Assembly: GCA_964389375.1 (NCBI GenBank)
Contig: CAYMDP010000015.1
Coordinates: forward strand, 1 to 57,696
Direction: 5' to 3'
Source: CAYMDP01 sp964389375
Lineage (GTDB): Bacteria > Bdellovibrionota > Bdellovibrionia > Bdellovibrionales > UBA1609
Length of the DNA stretch: 57,696 nt
Position numbers and translations under genes: made by a program. Below are positions 1-8,182 of this stretch, in pieces (position 1 is the stretch's first letter; every line of letters starts with the position of its first letter). The notes under the pieces are model-generated. The model worked only from the letters and a program-made list of their open reading frames with translations. It was not told the origin of the DNA and made no database searches.

Positions 1-2
1 CG

Positions 3-53
3 CAGCCGTTCCTTCGGCAAAGCCGAAGGAACAGCGAGAATGTTCGACGGCTG
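3..53. other. Nested inverted repeat at the window edge
   Basis: An 11-bp perfect stem (GTTCCTTCGGC at 8-18, complement at 22-32) closes a three-base AAA loop. An outer CAGCCG/CGGCTG pair (3-8 and 48-53) surrounds it but shares base 8 with the inner stem, so the two are partly alternative. No T-run follows, so it is not a classical terminator. It lies downstream of the serA stop codon. The window starts here, so it could also be the 3' end of something upstream. Confidence 0.5.
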
Positions 54-106
54 AGGCGGAGCACTTTTAAAAACAGTCCGGAATTTTTCAAAAAAAGGCC
101 TGGGGT

Positions 107-1315
107 TTAAGAAATAATGCGGGTTTGGATTGAGGTTTTAAGGGCGGCGATTCTACGACCGACTTCTTCGGCGTCACCACGCTCCATATCCAAGATCAGA
201 TAGCCAATCTGGGGATCAGTCGACAAATACTGGGCTTTAATATTTGCTCCCACCTGCGACACAATGCTGTTTGTTTCACTTAAGACTCCGGGGACGTTTC
301 TGTGCACATTCACAATTCGCTGTGCACTTGCAAGTGGTGGCGGATCGACTTGCGGAAAGTTGACTGCGCCCAAAGTGGAGCCTTGTTTAAAAAATCGAAT
401 CAGACTCTCTGCGACTTCTAGTCCAATGGCAGCCTGAGCCTCTTCTGTGCTTCCACCAATATGGGGCGTAAGAATAACATTTTCGATTCCCTGCAGTGCA
501 GATTCAAAAGGTTGATCGTTATTCATAGGCTCTACTGGAAAAACATCAATTGCGGCGCCAGCCAAATGTCCCGCCCGAAGAACTAATGACAGGGCCTGGA
601 TATCGACAACAGTTCCACGACTGGCGTTGATTAAATAACTTCCCTTCTTCATGCGGCGAAGCTCGGGCTCACCGATCATATCTTTGGTTAGGTTTGTCTC
701 GGGGACGTGAAGGCTTACGAAGTCCGAATCTGCCAAAAGATCGTCCAGACTATCCACTGACTGAGCATTTCCGAGTGGCAATTTTTTTACAATATCGTAG
801 TAGCGAACTTTTAAACCTAAAGATTCCGATAAAATGCTGAGCTGGCTGCCGATATGACCATAACCTATAATTCCAAGAGTTTTGCCACGGACTTCGCGAG
901 CACCACTTGCGGACTTCAACCATTTTCCCTGATGAGCCATCATACTGACATCACCAAGTTTGCGGCTTAAGGCGATCATTTCAGCCAAAACCAACTCAGC
1001 CACACTTCGAGTATTGCTGTAGGGCGCATTAAAGACAGGAATCCCCTGCTTATTCGAAGTCCACACATCTACTTGATTGGTCCCGATGCAAAATGCCCCC
1101 ACAACTTTTAATTGATCCATGGATTGAAAAAATCCGGCACTCAGATTTGTTTTTGAGCGAATCCCAAGGGCATCGAAGCCCTTTAGCCTTTGAATAAGAG
1201 CCGGCTCTGCAAGTGAGCCTTTTTCTTCTTCAACGACAAGTCCTGCATCTTGCAGGCGCTCTTTGGCACAGGGATGAACGGACTCGAGCAGAAGGATGCG
1301 TGGTGCTGATTTCAT
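107..1315 (-). CDS. serA: D-3-phosphoglycerate dehydrogenase with ACT domain
   Basis: Catalyses the first committed step of serine synthesis, oxidising 3-phosphoglycerate to 3-phosphohydroxypyruvate with NAD. The protein is 402 residues from the ATG at 1315; an upstream in-frame start at 1351 would add 12 residues unlike the family. The NAD-binding GYGHIG is at about 151-156, the catalytic arginine in NASRGT near 233, the glutamate in DVFPVEP near 262 and the catalytic histidine in TPHIGG near 285. Residues about 330-402 form a C-terminal ACT domain, as in the serine-inhibited E. coli enzyme (410 residues), so feedback control by serine is likely. It is divergent from the regulator at 1441. 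A second family member without ACT lies at 55213. Confidence 0.93.
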   Translation of the reverse strand: MKSAPRILLLESVHPCAKERLQDAGLVVEEEKGSLAEPALIQRLKGFDALGIRSKTNLSAGFFQSMDQLKVVGAFCIGTNQVDVWTSNKQGIPVFNAPYSNTRSVAELVLAEMIALSRKLGDVSMMAHQGKWLKSASGAREVRGKTLGIIGYGHIGSQLSILSESLGLKVRYYDIVKKLPLGNAQSVDSLDDLLADSDFVSLHVPETNLTKDMIGEPELRRMKKGSYLINASRGTVVDIQALSLVLRAGHLAGAAIDVFPVEPMNNDQPFESALQGIENVILTPHIGGSTEEAQAAIGLEVAESLIRFFKQGSTLGAVNFPQVDPPPLASAQRIVNVHRNVPGVLSETNSIVSQVGANIKAQYLSTDPQIGYLILDMERGDAEEVGRRIAALKTSIQTRIIS

Positions 1316-1440
1316 GAGGTAAAAACTAGCGCGAACCGAAATAGAAACCAAGTTGGATTTACAGTTTTTCCACAGAGATTGATATGCGGCGTTGTCATCC
1401 GGGCCTCTTGCGAGTAGTCTGTGAGTCCGAGGAGGCCCTA

Positions 1441-2784
1441 TTGGAACCGCTTAAACTCTTAGCAATTGATGACGATGATTTAATTCTTCAGTCGCTTCGA
1501 ATCGCCGCCCCCCAGGGTTGGAAGGTCACGGGTTGGGACTCTTTCAAAGACCTCCCCGAGGGACACTTTCACGCGGCCTTCGTAGATATGCATTTGACCG
1601 GAAACCTCGATCGGGCCGAGGGGATCGAAGTCATCCGTAAGCTTCACGAACAAAACCCAAGAATGGAAATTGTAGCGATGTCCGGCGACATGAACCGCGA
1701 CCTTATGGAGAAATCTTTAAAAGCTGGGGCCTCTAGATATTTGGCAAAGCCCTTAAATGCAGACGAGATCGTTTTGACTTTAGAAAAAATCGAGGCTTAC
1801 GTTTTATTGGTAGAAGCAGCGACCAGAAAAGCAGGATCCCAACTGAATTGGATTGGCTCAAGTCCCGAATCTTCCCAGGTGAAAAAATGGATCGCTTCTT
1901 TAAAAGGCGAAGTGGGCCCGATTTTAATCGAGGGCGAGTCCGGAACTGGAAAAGAAGTCGTCGCCCAACTGCTTCACCAGCAAAATCAAACGGGCCCTAT
2001 CATCAGCGTCAACGTGGCCGCGATTCCAGAAAATCTATTTGAGTCCGAGTTTTTTGGACATGTTCGTGGTGCCTTTACCGGAGCTCAGCAAAATAAAATG
2101 GGATTGGCTGAGGCGGCTCACGGTGGGGATTTGTTTTTAGATGAAATCGAAGCTTTATCGATGCCACTTCAGGCAAAACTTTTGCGCTTTCTTGAATCTG
2201 GAGAAATCCGCAGGGTGGGAGCAAGTGAATCCATTCGAGTTAAGACTCGGGTGATTGTTGCGACCAATAGAAATCTAGATCAGATGGTGCGCGAGAATCA
2301 ATTTCGAGAAGATCTGCTATTTCGTTTGAGTGGAAAAAAAATAGTTCTCCCTCCTTTAAAAAAGCGGACTGGGGACCTTGCTGATCTTTGCCAGTTCTTT
2401 TTTTCTCAGGATCCTATTCGAAAGAAGAAACTCGAAGAGGATGGGCTTTTAGCCTTGGCCGAACATCCTTGGCCTGGAAATGTACGTGAACTAAAGCGAG
2501 TGTGCGAACAACTTTTAGTTCAATCCCCGCTTCCGATGATTCGCAAAGAGGACGTTTTAGCTTGCTTGGGTCAAAAGCTAAATCTGTCTTCAGACCTACA
2601 AACCGAGAGTTTCGATTTTCATAAGGGGCTCGCTCAGGTCACAACTGAATTTGAGTCCCTGATCATCCAGCGCACCTTGGCTCAGATTAAAGATATAGAT
2701 GAGGCGGCAAAAGTCTTACAAATCTCAAGATCCAGTCTTTATAAAAAAATTAAAGACCACAACATTGAATGGAGAGAAAGTTGA
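1441..2784 (+). CDS. Sigma-54-dependent response regulator (NtrC family)
   Basis: A cytoplasmic transcription activator with receiver, AAA+ and Fis-type DNA-binding domains. From a TTG at 1441 it has 447 residues. This start is preferred to the in-frame ATG at 1384 because GAGGAGG lies five bases before it and the receiver domain begins right after it. The receiver has acidic residues IDDDD at 9-13 and the phospho-acceptor Asp near 49. Walker A GESGTGKE is at about 165-172, the sigma-54 contact loop GAFTGA at 210-215, and a Fis-like helix-turn-helix ends the protein. No kinase is adjacent. Its stop overlaps the start of the phospholipid gene downstream, which suggests co-transcription. Target genes are unknown. 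Confidence 0.88.
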   Translation: MEPLKLLAIDDDDLILQSLRIAAPQGWKVTGWDSFKDLPEGHFHAAFVDMHLTGNLDRAEGIEVIRKLHEQNPRMEIVAMSGDMNRDLMEKSLKAGASRYLAKPLNADEIVLTLEKIEAYVLLVEAATRKAGSQLNWIGSSPESSQVKKWIASLKGEVGPILIEGESGTGKEVVAQLLHQQNQTGPIISVNVAAIPENLFESEFFGHVRGAFTGAQQNKMGLAEAAHGGDLFLDEIEALSMPLQAKLLRFLESGEIRRVGASESIRVKTRVIVATNRNLDQMVRENQFREDLLFRLSGKKIVLPPLKKRTGDLADLCQFFFSQDPIRKKKLEEDGLLALAEHPWPGNVRELKRVCEQLLVQSPLPMIRKEDVLACLGQKLNLSSDLQTESFDFHKGLAQVTTEFESLIIQRTLAQIKDIDEAAKVLQISRSSLYKKIKDHNIEWRES

Positions 2785-3701
2785 TCTCTTTAGGCCTTTG
2801 GACAGATCCCATTTACCAAGAAACCGCCGCTCTGATTCTGGCCACTCTTGCGGTCTTAGGTTTTTTCTTTTTCGTTCTTAAAAAAAACAGTCCGGTTTTT
2901 TCTGCCGCCTGGGCTAGCATTCAGAGCTGGTTTATCGCAGCCCCTCTGATACTGGGAGTCCTCGGCCTTGCGGATCCCGCTCCCTTTTTGTTTCTGACCT
3001 TGATTGCGATTCTAAGTGCTAAAATATTTTTTCAGATGGTGGGCATCTACCACCGAAGCTGGTTTATTTGGACGACCTACATTTCAATTTTTGCACTCGC
3101 TTACTTGATCCGAACGGGACAAAGCGAAATTTTTAACTTGATGCCCATGATCTTTGCAGCCGGTATCTGCATGATTCCGATTTTAAGAAATTCTGCGACC
3201 CATATGATTCAATACTTGGCCCTTTCCTTGGTGGCCTTTATCTTTTGGGGCTGGTCTTTTATGCATATGGCAAAGCTTCTGACTTTGCCTCAAGGGGTTT
3301 TCATCGTTCTTTATCTTTATCTTCTTGCTGAAATTAGCCAAAACACCTCACTTGCTGTCACTCGGCTTTTTGGCAAAGTGAAGATCTTTAGTCGAATCAC
3401 CTCACGCATTACGCTTGAAGGAATTGTTGTATCGGTGTTGATGACCTTGGTTATGGCTTGGGCCCTAAGACATCTGCTTCCGGATCGATCCGAACACTTT
3501 TGGATCGCTGCAGGACTAATTGCCTCCTTAATCGGACGCCTTGGAGACTTGACCTTAGCCGTGATTCGAAAAGATTTAGGGATCAAAAACACCGGAGTGT
3601 TTATTATCGGTCGCGGAGATCTTTTAGCGAGAGTCGATAAACTGATCTTTGTAGGCCCCCTTTACTTCTACACCTATCTTTTTCTTCAACGGGGCCTATG
3701 A
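2781..3701 (+). CDS. CDP-diacylglycerol synthase-like membrane protein
   Basis: Probable phosphatidate cytidylyltransferase of the CdsA/YnbB type, making CDP-diacylglycerol from phosphatidate and CTP in the inner membrane. About eight hydrophobic segments fill the protein. The C-terminal signature of the family is recognisable: RKD, then an IIGRGDLLARVDKL stretch matching the usual PGHGGxxDRxD. The HGG part reads GRG here, so the match is imperfect. The TTG at 2781 overlaps the upstream TGA and has GGAGAGA before it; an ATG at 2769 is the alternative and has no ribosome site. The PlsC gene follows with an ATGA overlap, giving a small phosphatidate-to-CDP-diacylglycerol unit. Confidence 0.75.
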   Translation: MISLGLWTDPIYQETAALILATLAVLGFFFFVLKKNSPVFSAAWASIQSWFIAAPLILGVLGLADPAPFLFLTLIAILSAKIFFQMVGIYHRSWFIWTTYISIFALAYLIRTGQSEIFNLMPMIFAAGICMIPILRNSATHMIQYLALSLVAFIFWGWSFMHMAKLLTLPQGVFIVLYLYLLAEISQNTSLAVTRLFGKVKIFSRITSRITLEGIVVSVLMTLVMAWALRHLLPDRSEHFWIAAGLIASLIGRLGDLTLAVIRKDLGIKNTGVFIIGRGDLLARVDKLIFVGPLYFYTYLFLQRGL

Positions 3702-4423
3702 GAGACTGGAACTACGAAAACGAGCAGTGGACCAAGCTTCCTGGGCATATCAAACATTTGCCCTTGTTTACTCGGCAATTTGATTTAACCAGCTTTGGTT
3801 TTCGACTACTGTGGGGCTTTTTTTTAAAAGCTCTCGCCTTTCGGTTTTATATTCGACTTAAAGTTGTTGGGCGCTTTGAGGACCTTTACGAAAAATACCC
3901 AAGGTTGATTATTATCTCGAATCACGCAAGCCACTTGGACGCTGTCTCTATTGCCGCGGCTATTCCCTTTAAGTACTGGATGGATCTTTATATTTCGGCC
4001 GCGAAAGACTATTGGTTTAAAAATCCGGTTTTCACATTCTTTTCGAAGCACTGCCTTGGGGCCATTCCGATTGATCGAAAGGACAAAAAGGGCGAAGCCG
4101 TCAAACTTTGTACCAGTCTTTTGACTAACCTTGAACGCTGTTGGATGATTTTGTTTCCCGAAGGGACCCGCTCTCCCGATGGAACCATCAAAAATTTTAA
4201 ACGCGGGGTCAGTTTGTTTGCCGAAAAAACAGATACGCCCATCTTGTTTCTTTACCTTGAAGGCAATAATAAGCTGTGGCCCAAAGGTCGCCTGATTCCC
4301 TTTCCGGGAGTCTTAAAAGTTCACGTGGGCCCTGTCCACCCGCCCAGCGACGTCGATGAGCTTTACGAGGCCTATAAAAACTGGGTCATTGGCATCTGCC
4401 CTGAGGCCTATAGCACCGAATAA
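3698..4423 (+). CDS. 1-acyl-glycerol-3-phosphate acyltransferase (PlsC family)
   Basis: Transfers an acyl chain to lysophosphatidate to form phosphatidate at the inner membrane. It has 241 residues, the normal size. The catalytic HxxxxD motif (NHASHLD) is at about 75-81 and the glycerol-phosphate-binding FPEGTRS motif at about 153-159. A hydrophobic stretch lies near residues 34-52. Its ATG overlaps the TGA of the cytidylyltransferase-like gene, so the two are translationally coupled. The product of this enzyme is the substrate of its neighbour. Which lysolipid it prefers cannot be told from sequence. Confidence 0.87.
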   Translation: MRDWNYENEQWTKLPGHIKHLPLFTRQFDLTSFGFRLLWGFFLKALAFRFYIRLKVVGRFEDLYEKYPRLIIISNHASHLDAVSIAAAIPFKYWMDLYISAAKDYWFKNPVFTFFSKHCLGAIPIDRKDKKGEAVKLCTSLLTNLERCWMILFPEGTRSPDGTIKNFKRGVSLFAEKTDTPILFLYLEGNNKLWPKGRLIPFPGVLKVHVGPVHPPSDVDELYEAYKNWVIGICPEAYSTE

Positions 4424-4431
4424 ATCCCTAT

Positions 4432-4459
4432 TTGCAAGGCTCCGGGCCTGTGCTAGAAC
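4432..4459 (+). promoter_or_regulatory. Putative sigma-70-type promoter of korA
   Basis: TTGCAA at 4432-4437 is followed after 16 bases by TAGAAC at 4454-4459, which is preceded by TGTGC (an extended -10). The same TGTGCTAG core occurs before rpsT. The predicted transcription start falls at or just before the korA ATG (4467), which has no Shine-Dalgarno sequence. Confidence 0.5.
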
Positions 4460-4466
4460 TTTCCCC

Positions 4467-6269
4467 ATGTCTAAAGTTAAAACCAATGATTTTGTCATTC
4501 ACATCGGCACAGTGAATGGAAGCGGAAGCCAGTCGGCCAATACACTCTTGGTTAAAAGCCTTTTTCGCATGGGACTCCCGGTGGGAGCAAAAAACCTATT
4601 CCCCTCAAATATTGCGGGCCTTCCCACTTGGTTTACAATTCGAGTCCAACCAAAGGGCTTTACAGCGCGCAGTTCTGAAAATGATATCGTTGTTGCAATG
4701 AATCCGGCCTCATTGGCAGAAGATTTAAAAAGTGTAAAGCCCGATGGCCTTATGCTGGTGAATGACGAAATCAAAATGGATCTGAGCAGCCTTAGACCCG
4801 ATGTTAAAATTTTGAAGATCCCTTTTAAAAAACTAGTTGAGCCCACCTCGGATTCCGTAAAACTTAAAAAACTTTTAACCAATGTCGTTTATGTTGGTCT
4901 TTTGGCCGAGCTGATGGGCATTGATCAGGATGTCCTTGAGTCTGTGGTGCATGATCAGTTTCAGGGCAAAGAACATGTCATTGAAAATAACCTAAAGGCC
5001 ATTGCCGTGGGCCGGGAGTATGCAAAAGAATTGGCGACTCAAATGGAGTTTCCGATTCGTGTTCAAAAAATTCCCGGCGCCAATAATCGAAAAATTTTGA
5101 TCGACGGAAATTCTGCTGCAGCCCTTGGCTTAACTTTTGGTGGTTGCAGTTTTGCGGCTTGGTACCCAATTACTCCTTCAAGCTCTTTGATTGAGGGATT
5201 TATGCAGTATGCGGATCAATTTCGTAGAGATGAAAATGGAAATCCCAGCTACGCCGTTGTTCAGGCTGAGGATGAACTGGCTTCAATTTGTATGGTGATC
5301 GGTGCAGCCTGGGCCGGATGCCGAGCCGTCACCGCGACTTCAGGTCCTGGACTTTCTTTAATGGGAGAAGCTGCAGGCCTAGCCTATTATGCGGAAGTTC
5401 CGGCTGTGATTTGGGATGTGCAAAGAGTTGGCCCTTCAACAGGACTACCCACTCGGACGATGCAAGGCGATCTAAGATCTGCCGCCCATTTGTCCCATGG
5501 AGATGTTGAACATATTGTGCTTCTTCCAGGAGATCCGAAAGAGTGCTTCGAGTTTGGACAAACTGCTTTTGACCTTGCCGAGCGGTTTAATACCCTTGTG
5601 ATTGTTTTAAGTGATTTGGATCTTGGAATGAATTTTCATATTTGTGATGAGTTCGAAACTCCGACAAAGCCTTTTGATCGCGGCAAAGTTTTAAACCGTG
5701 AGCAACTGGATCAAGTTGAGCGCTTTGGGCGCTACCTTGATGTCGATAAAGATGGAATCACCTATCGTACACTTCCCGGTACCGAGCACCCAAAGGCCGC
5801 GTATTTTACTCGCGGCACGGGGCATGACGAAATGGCCGGTTATAGTGAAAACAACGAGGTCTACAAAAAGAATCTGAATCGCTTAAAAAAGAAATTCGAA
5901 ACAGCCAGAACATTTGTTCCAAAACCTTCGGTGGACCTCGGTGAGGACGCTCAGATTGGAATTATCGCCTTTGGATCAAGTCATGCGGCGATGGATGAAG
6001 CCAGGGATCAGTTGGCTAAAGAGGGGCTGAAGACCTCTTACTTAAGACTTCGTGCACTTCCATTTTCTGCTGAGGTCGAAGATTTCCTTAAAGCCCACAA
6101 GCGAGTTTATGTCGTCGAGCAAAATCGTGATGCTCAACTTTTAGGCCTGATTCGAAACGACAGTCCTCGCTTAAGCGACAAGCTAAATTCTGTTTTGCAG
6201 TATGATGGTTTGCCCTTAGAAGCAAAAGTAGTCTCTAGTCAGATCTTAAGTATGGAGAAAGCTTTATGA
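4467..6269 (+). CDS. korA: 2-oxoacid:ferredoxin oxidoreductase, fused gamma-alpha subunit
   Basis: Large subunit of a 2-oxoglutarate (or related 2-oxoacid) ferredoxin oxidoreductase, which converts the 2-oxoacid and CoA to acyl-CoA, CO2 and reduced ferredoxin. It has 600 residues from the ATG at 4467; the open frame extends upstream to 4356 inside plsC but that part is not family-like. The N-terminal 190 residues are the gamma domain (GTVNGSGSQSAN) and the rest the alpha domain, with the SGPGLSLM and GPSTGLPTRTMQGDL signatures typical of KorA. The beta subunit follows with an ATGA overlap. Exact 2-oxoacid specificity is inferred from resemblance to KorAB and is not proven. Confidence 0.9.
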   Translation: MSKVKTNDFVIHIGTVNGSGSQSANTLLVKSLFRMGLPVGAKNLFPSNIAGLPTWFTIRVQPKGFTARSSENDIVVAMNPASLAEDLKSVKPDGLMLVNDEIKMDLSSLRPDVKILKIPFKKLVEPTSDSVKLKKLLTNVVYVGLLAELMGIDQDVLESVVHDQFQGKEHVIENNLKAIAVGREYAKELATQMEFPIRVQKIPGANNRKILIDGNSAAALGLTFGGCSFAAWYPITPSSSLIEGFMQYADQFRRDENGNPSYAVVQAEDELASICMVIGAAWAGCRAVTATSGPGLSLMGEAAGLAYYAEVPAVIWDVQRVGPSTGLPTRTMQGDLRSAAHLSHGDVEHIVLLPGDPKECFEFGQTAFDLAERFNTLVIVLSDLDLGMNFHICDEFETPTKPFDRGKVLNREQLDQVERFGRYLDVDKDGITYRTLPGTEHPKAAYFTRGTGHDEMAGYSENNEVYKKNLNRLKKKFETARTFVPKPSVDLGEDAQIGIIAFGSSHAAMDEARDQLAKEGLKTSYLRLRALPFSAEVEDFLKAHKRVYVVEQNRDAQLLGLIRNDSPRLSDKLNSVLQYDGLPLEAKVVSSQILSMEKAL

Positions 6270-7324
6270 GTGGCGAAACTGTGATCACACCCACTAAAAC
6301 TGAAGTCACTAATCGAATTGGACTCAGCAAAGCGGACTATGCAGGGGCAAAGTCCACTTTGTGTACGGGCTGTGGCCATGACAGTGTGACGAATCATATT
6401 ATCTCGGCCTTTTATCAGTCATCGATCAATCCCTATCATGTGGCAAAGATGTCTGGCATTGGTTGCTCCTCAAAAACTCCGACCTATTTTATGAATCGGT
6501 CCCATGGATTTAATTCTTTGCACGGCCGAATGGCACCCCTTTCGACTGGAGCAAAGGTGGCCATGCCTCAACTTCAAGTTATTGGTGTGTCGGGCGATGG
6601 AGATTCGGCAAGTATTGGTCTAGGTGGTTTTGCGCATTTGATTCGGCGCAATTTACCGATGGTCTATCTTGTAGAAAATAATGGCGTTTACGGTCTAACC
6701 AAGGGTCAGTTTTCGGCCACTGCAGATCCTGGATCAAAACACAAAAGCGGCGAAGAAAATCCATTTGAAACCATTGATTTGTGTTCGATGGCTTTGGATT
6801 TGGGTTGTTCTTTTGTGGCTCGCTCTTTTTCAGGAGACGCAAAACAACTTGTCCCCTTGATTTCTACAGCTCTAAGGCACAAGGGAACAGCTTTTATCGA
6901 TATCATTTCCCCTTGTGTGACTTTTGCAAACCACGAGGGATCTACGAAAAGCTTTCATGCGGTGAAGGCTCACGACATTCACCTTCAGGAGCTTGGATTT
7001 ATTCAGCCTCAAGAAGAGATTTTGGTCGATTACCCAGAGGGGAGCACAATGGAAGTTGTGCTTCATGATGGCTCGAAGTTAGTTCTTAAAAAAATCGATG
7101 GGCAAGATCATGATATTCATAATCGTTCGGGCGCGATTCAGAAATTGATTGAGTCGCGAAGTCAGGGACAGATTTTAACCGGACTTCTTTATATGAAAGA
7201 GGGACACAAATCCCTGATCGAGACCTTGGGTCTATCTGCAGAACGCCCGCTTGGACTTCTTCAAGAATCAGAGCTTCGCCCTAAAGAGGGAGCTCTTAAG
7301 ATCGCGATGGATTATTTTCGCTGA
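6266..7324 (+). CDS. korB: 2-oxoacid:ferredoxin oxidoreductase beta subunit
   Basis: Thiamine-diphosphate-binding subunit that partners the preceding gamma-alpha subunit. It has 352 residues. The LCTGCGHDSV motif near the N terminus and GIGCSS are family-typical, and the ThDP/Mg motif runs from GDGDSASIG to NNGVYGLTKGQ. It has no 4Fe-4S ferredoxin domain, as in KorB. Start and upstream stop overlap as ATGA. Its last 13 bases overlap the convergent folE gene, leaving no room for a separate terminator. Confidence 0.9.
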   Translation: MSGETVITPTKTEVTNRIGLSKADYAGAKSTLCTGCGHDSVTNHIISAFYQSSINPYHVAKMSGIGCSSKTPTYFMNRSHGFNSLHGRMAPLSTGAKVAMPQLQVIGVSGDGDSASIGLGGFAHLIRRNLPMVYLVENNGVYGLTKGQFSATADPGSKHKSGEENPFETIDLCSMALDLGCSFVARSFSGDAKQLVPLISTALRHKGTAFIDIISPCVTFANHEGSTKSFHAVKAHDIHLQELGFIQPQEEILVDYPEGSTMEVVLHDGSKLVLKKIDGQDHDIHNRSGAIQKLIESRSQGQILTGLLYMKEGHKSLIETLGLSAERPLGLLQESELRPKEGALKIAMDYFR

Positions 7325-7962
7325 TCACAAAGGGATAAAAACTCGCTTCTAGTTTCGAGCTTTCTTTTAAAATCTCCTCGAAGGTCGCAAGTGACCGTAG
7401 AGCTTGCAACATCCTCAACCCCCCTGGAAACTAGACAGTAGTGACGAGCATCGATATGCACGGCCACGTGTTCGGTCTGAAGCACATGCTCTAAACAATC
7501 GGCAATCTGCTTAGTCAGTCTTTCTTGGACCTGAGGTCTGCGTGCAAAAAATCTTGCGATTCGATTTATTTTAGAAAGGCCTATCACCATTTTATTTGGG
7601 ATATAGGCGATCGTTGCGAAGCCATCAATGGTGACGAAATGATGCTCGCAAGTCGACATGATATTTACTTTTTTTGCCACAATCATTTGGTCGTAGTTCA
7701 TGTCATTGTCGATGACCGTGATCTTCGGAAAGTTTTCGGATCTTAGGCCTGAGAAAATTTCTTTAACATACATCTTAGCCACTCGATTTGGCGTGTCTTT
7801 AAGACTGTCATTGGCCAGATCCAGGCCCAGGGTTTCCATAATTTGTTTGAAGTGTTCAGAAATTTTCTGAATTTGCTGCTCTTCGCTTAAGTCTGAGCGA
7901 CGAAATGGAGTCGGAAGAACTTGGGCTAAAATATCCTCGACTTTAAGCTGGTGCTTTGTCAT
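7312..7962 (-). CDS. folE: GTP cyclohydrolase I
   Basis: Converts GTP to 7,8-dihydroneopterin triphosphate, the first step of tetrahydrofolate (and pterin) synthesis. It has 216 residues, close to the E. coli 222. Zinc ligands are visible: Cys105 and His108 in STCEHHF and Cys176 in RHYCLVSRG. The GLSKINR segment is also conserved. AGGAG lies just upstream of the ATG. It is divergent from the vWA lipoprotein gene, with 220 bases between them. Confidence 0.95.
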   Translation of the reverse strand: MTKHQLKVEDILAQVLPTPFRRSDLSEEQQIQKISEHFKQIMETLGLDLANDSLKDTPNRVAKMYVKEIFSGLRSENFPKITVIDNDMNYDQMIVAKKVNIMSTCEHHFVTIDGFATIAYIPNKMVIGLSKINRIARFFARRPQVQERLTKQIADCLEHVLQTEHVAVHIDARHYCLVSRGVEDVASSTVTCDLRGDFKRKLETRSEFLSLCDQRK

Positions 7963-8182
7963 TTCAACACTCCTTTTCTTAGGGCTAAAGCCCTATCAGC
8001 CCCATGAACCTAGACGATTCCCCATAAGGGCTCAAGCTGAAAGACTAGACCTCGATACAGAAGAAGGGTTTAGACCCCGTGAAGGAATCAAAATTCGTTT
8101 AGACAAGGGCCTAACTTCCTTTAACTTTTCATAAAATCTTTGAGACAATATTCTAGAATTTTGGCTTCCTGGGGGATCATCA

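Noticed and set aside
4499..4882. Open frame of 127 codons antisense to korA
   Set aside because: korA has full family motifs on the other strand over this stretch. The antisense frame is a shadow.
5288..5509. Short plus-strand frame inside korA
   Set aside because: It lies in another frame of a clearly recognised gene and has no independent support.
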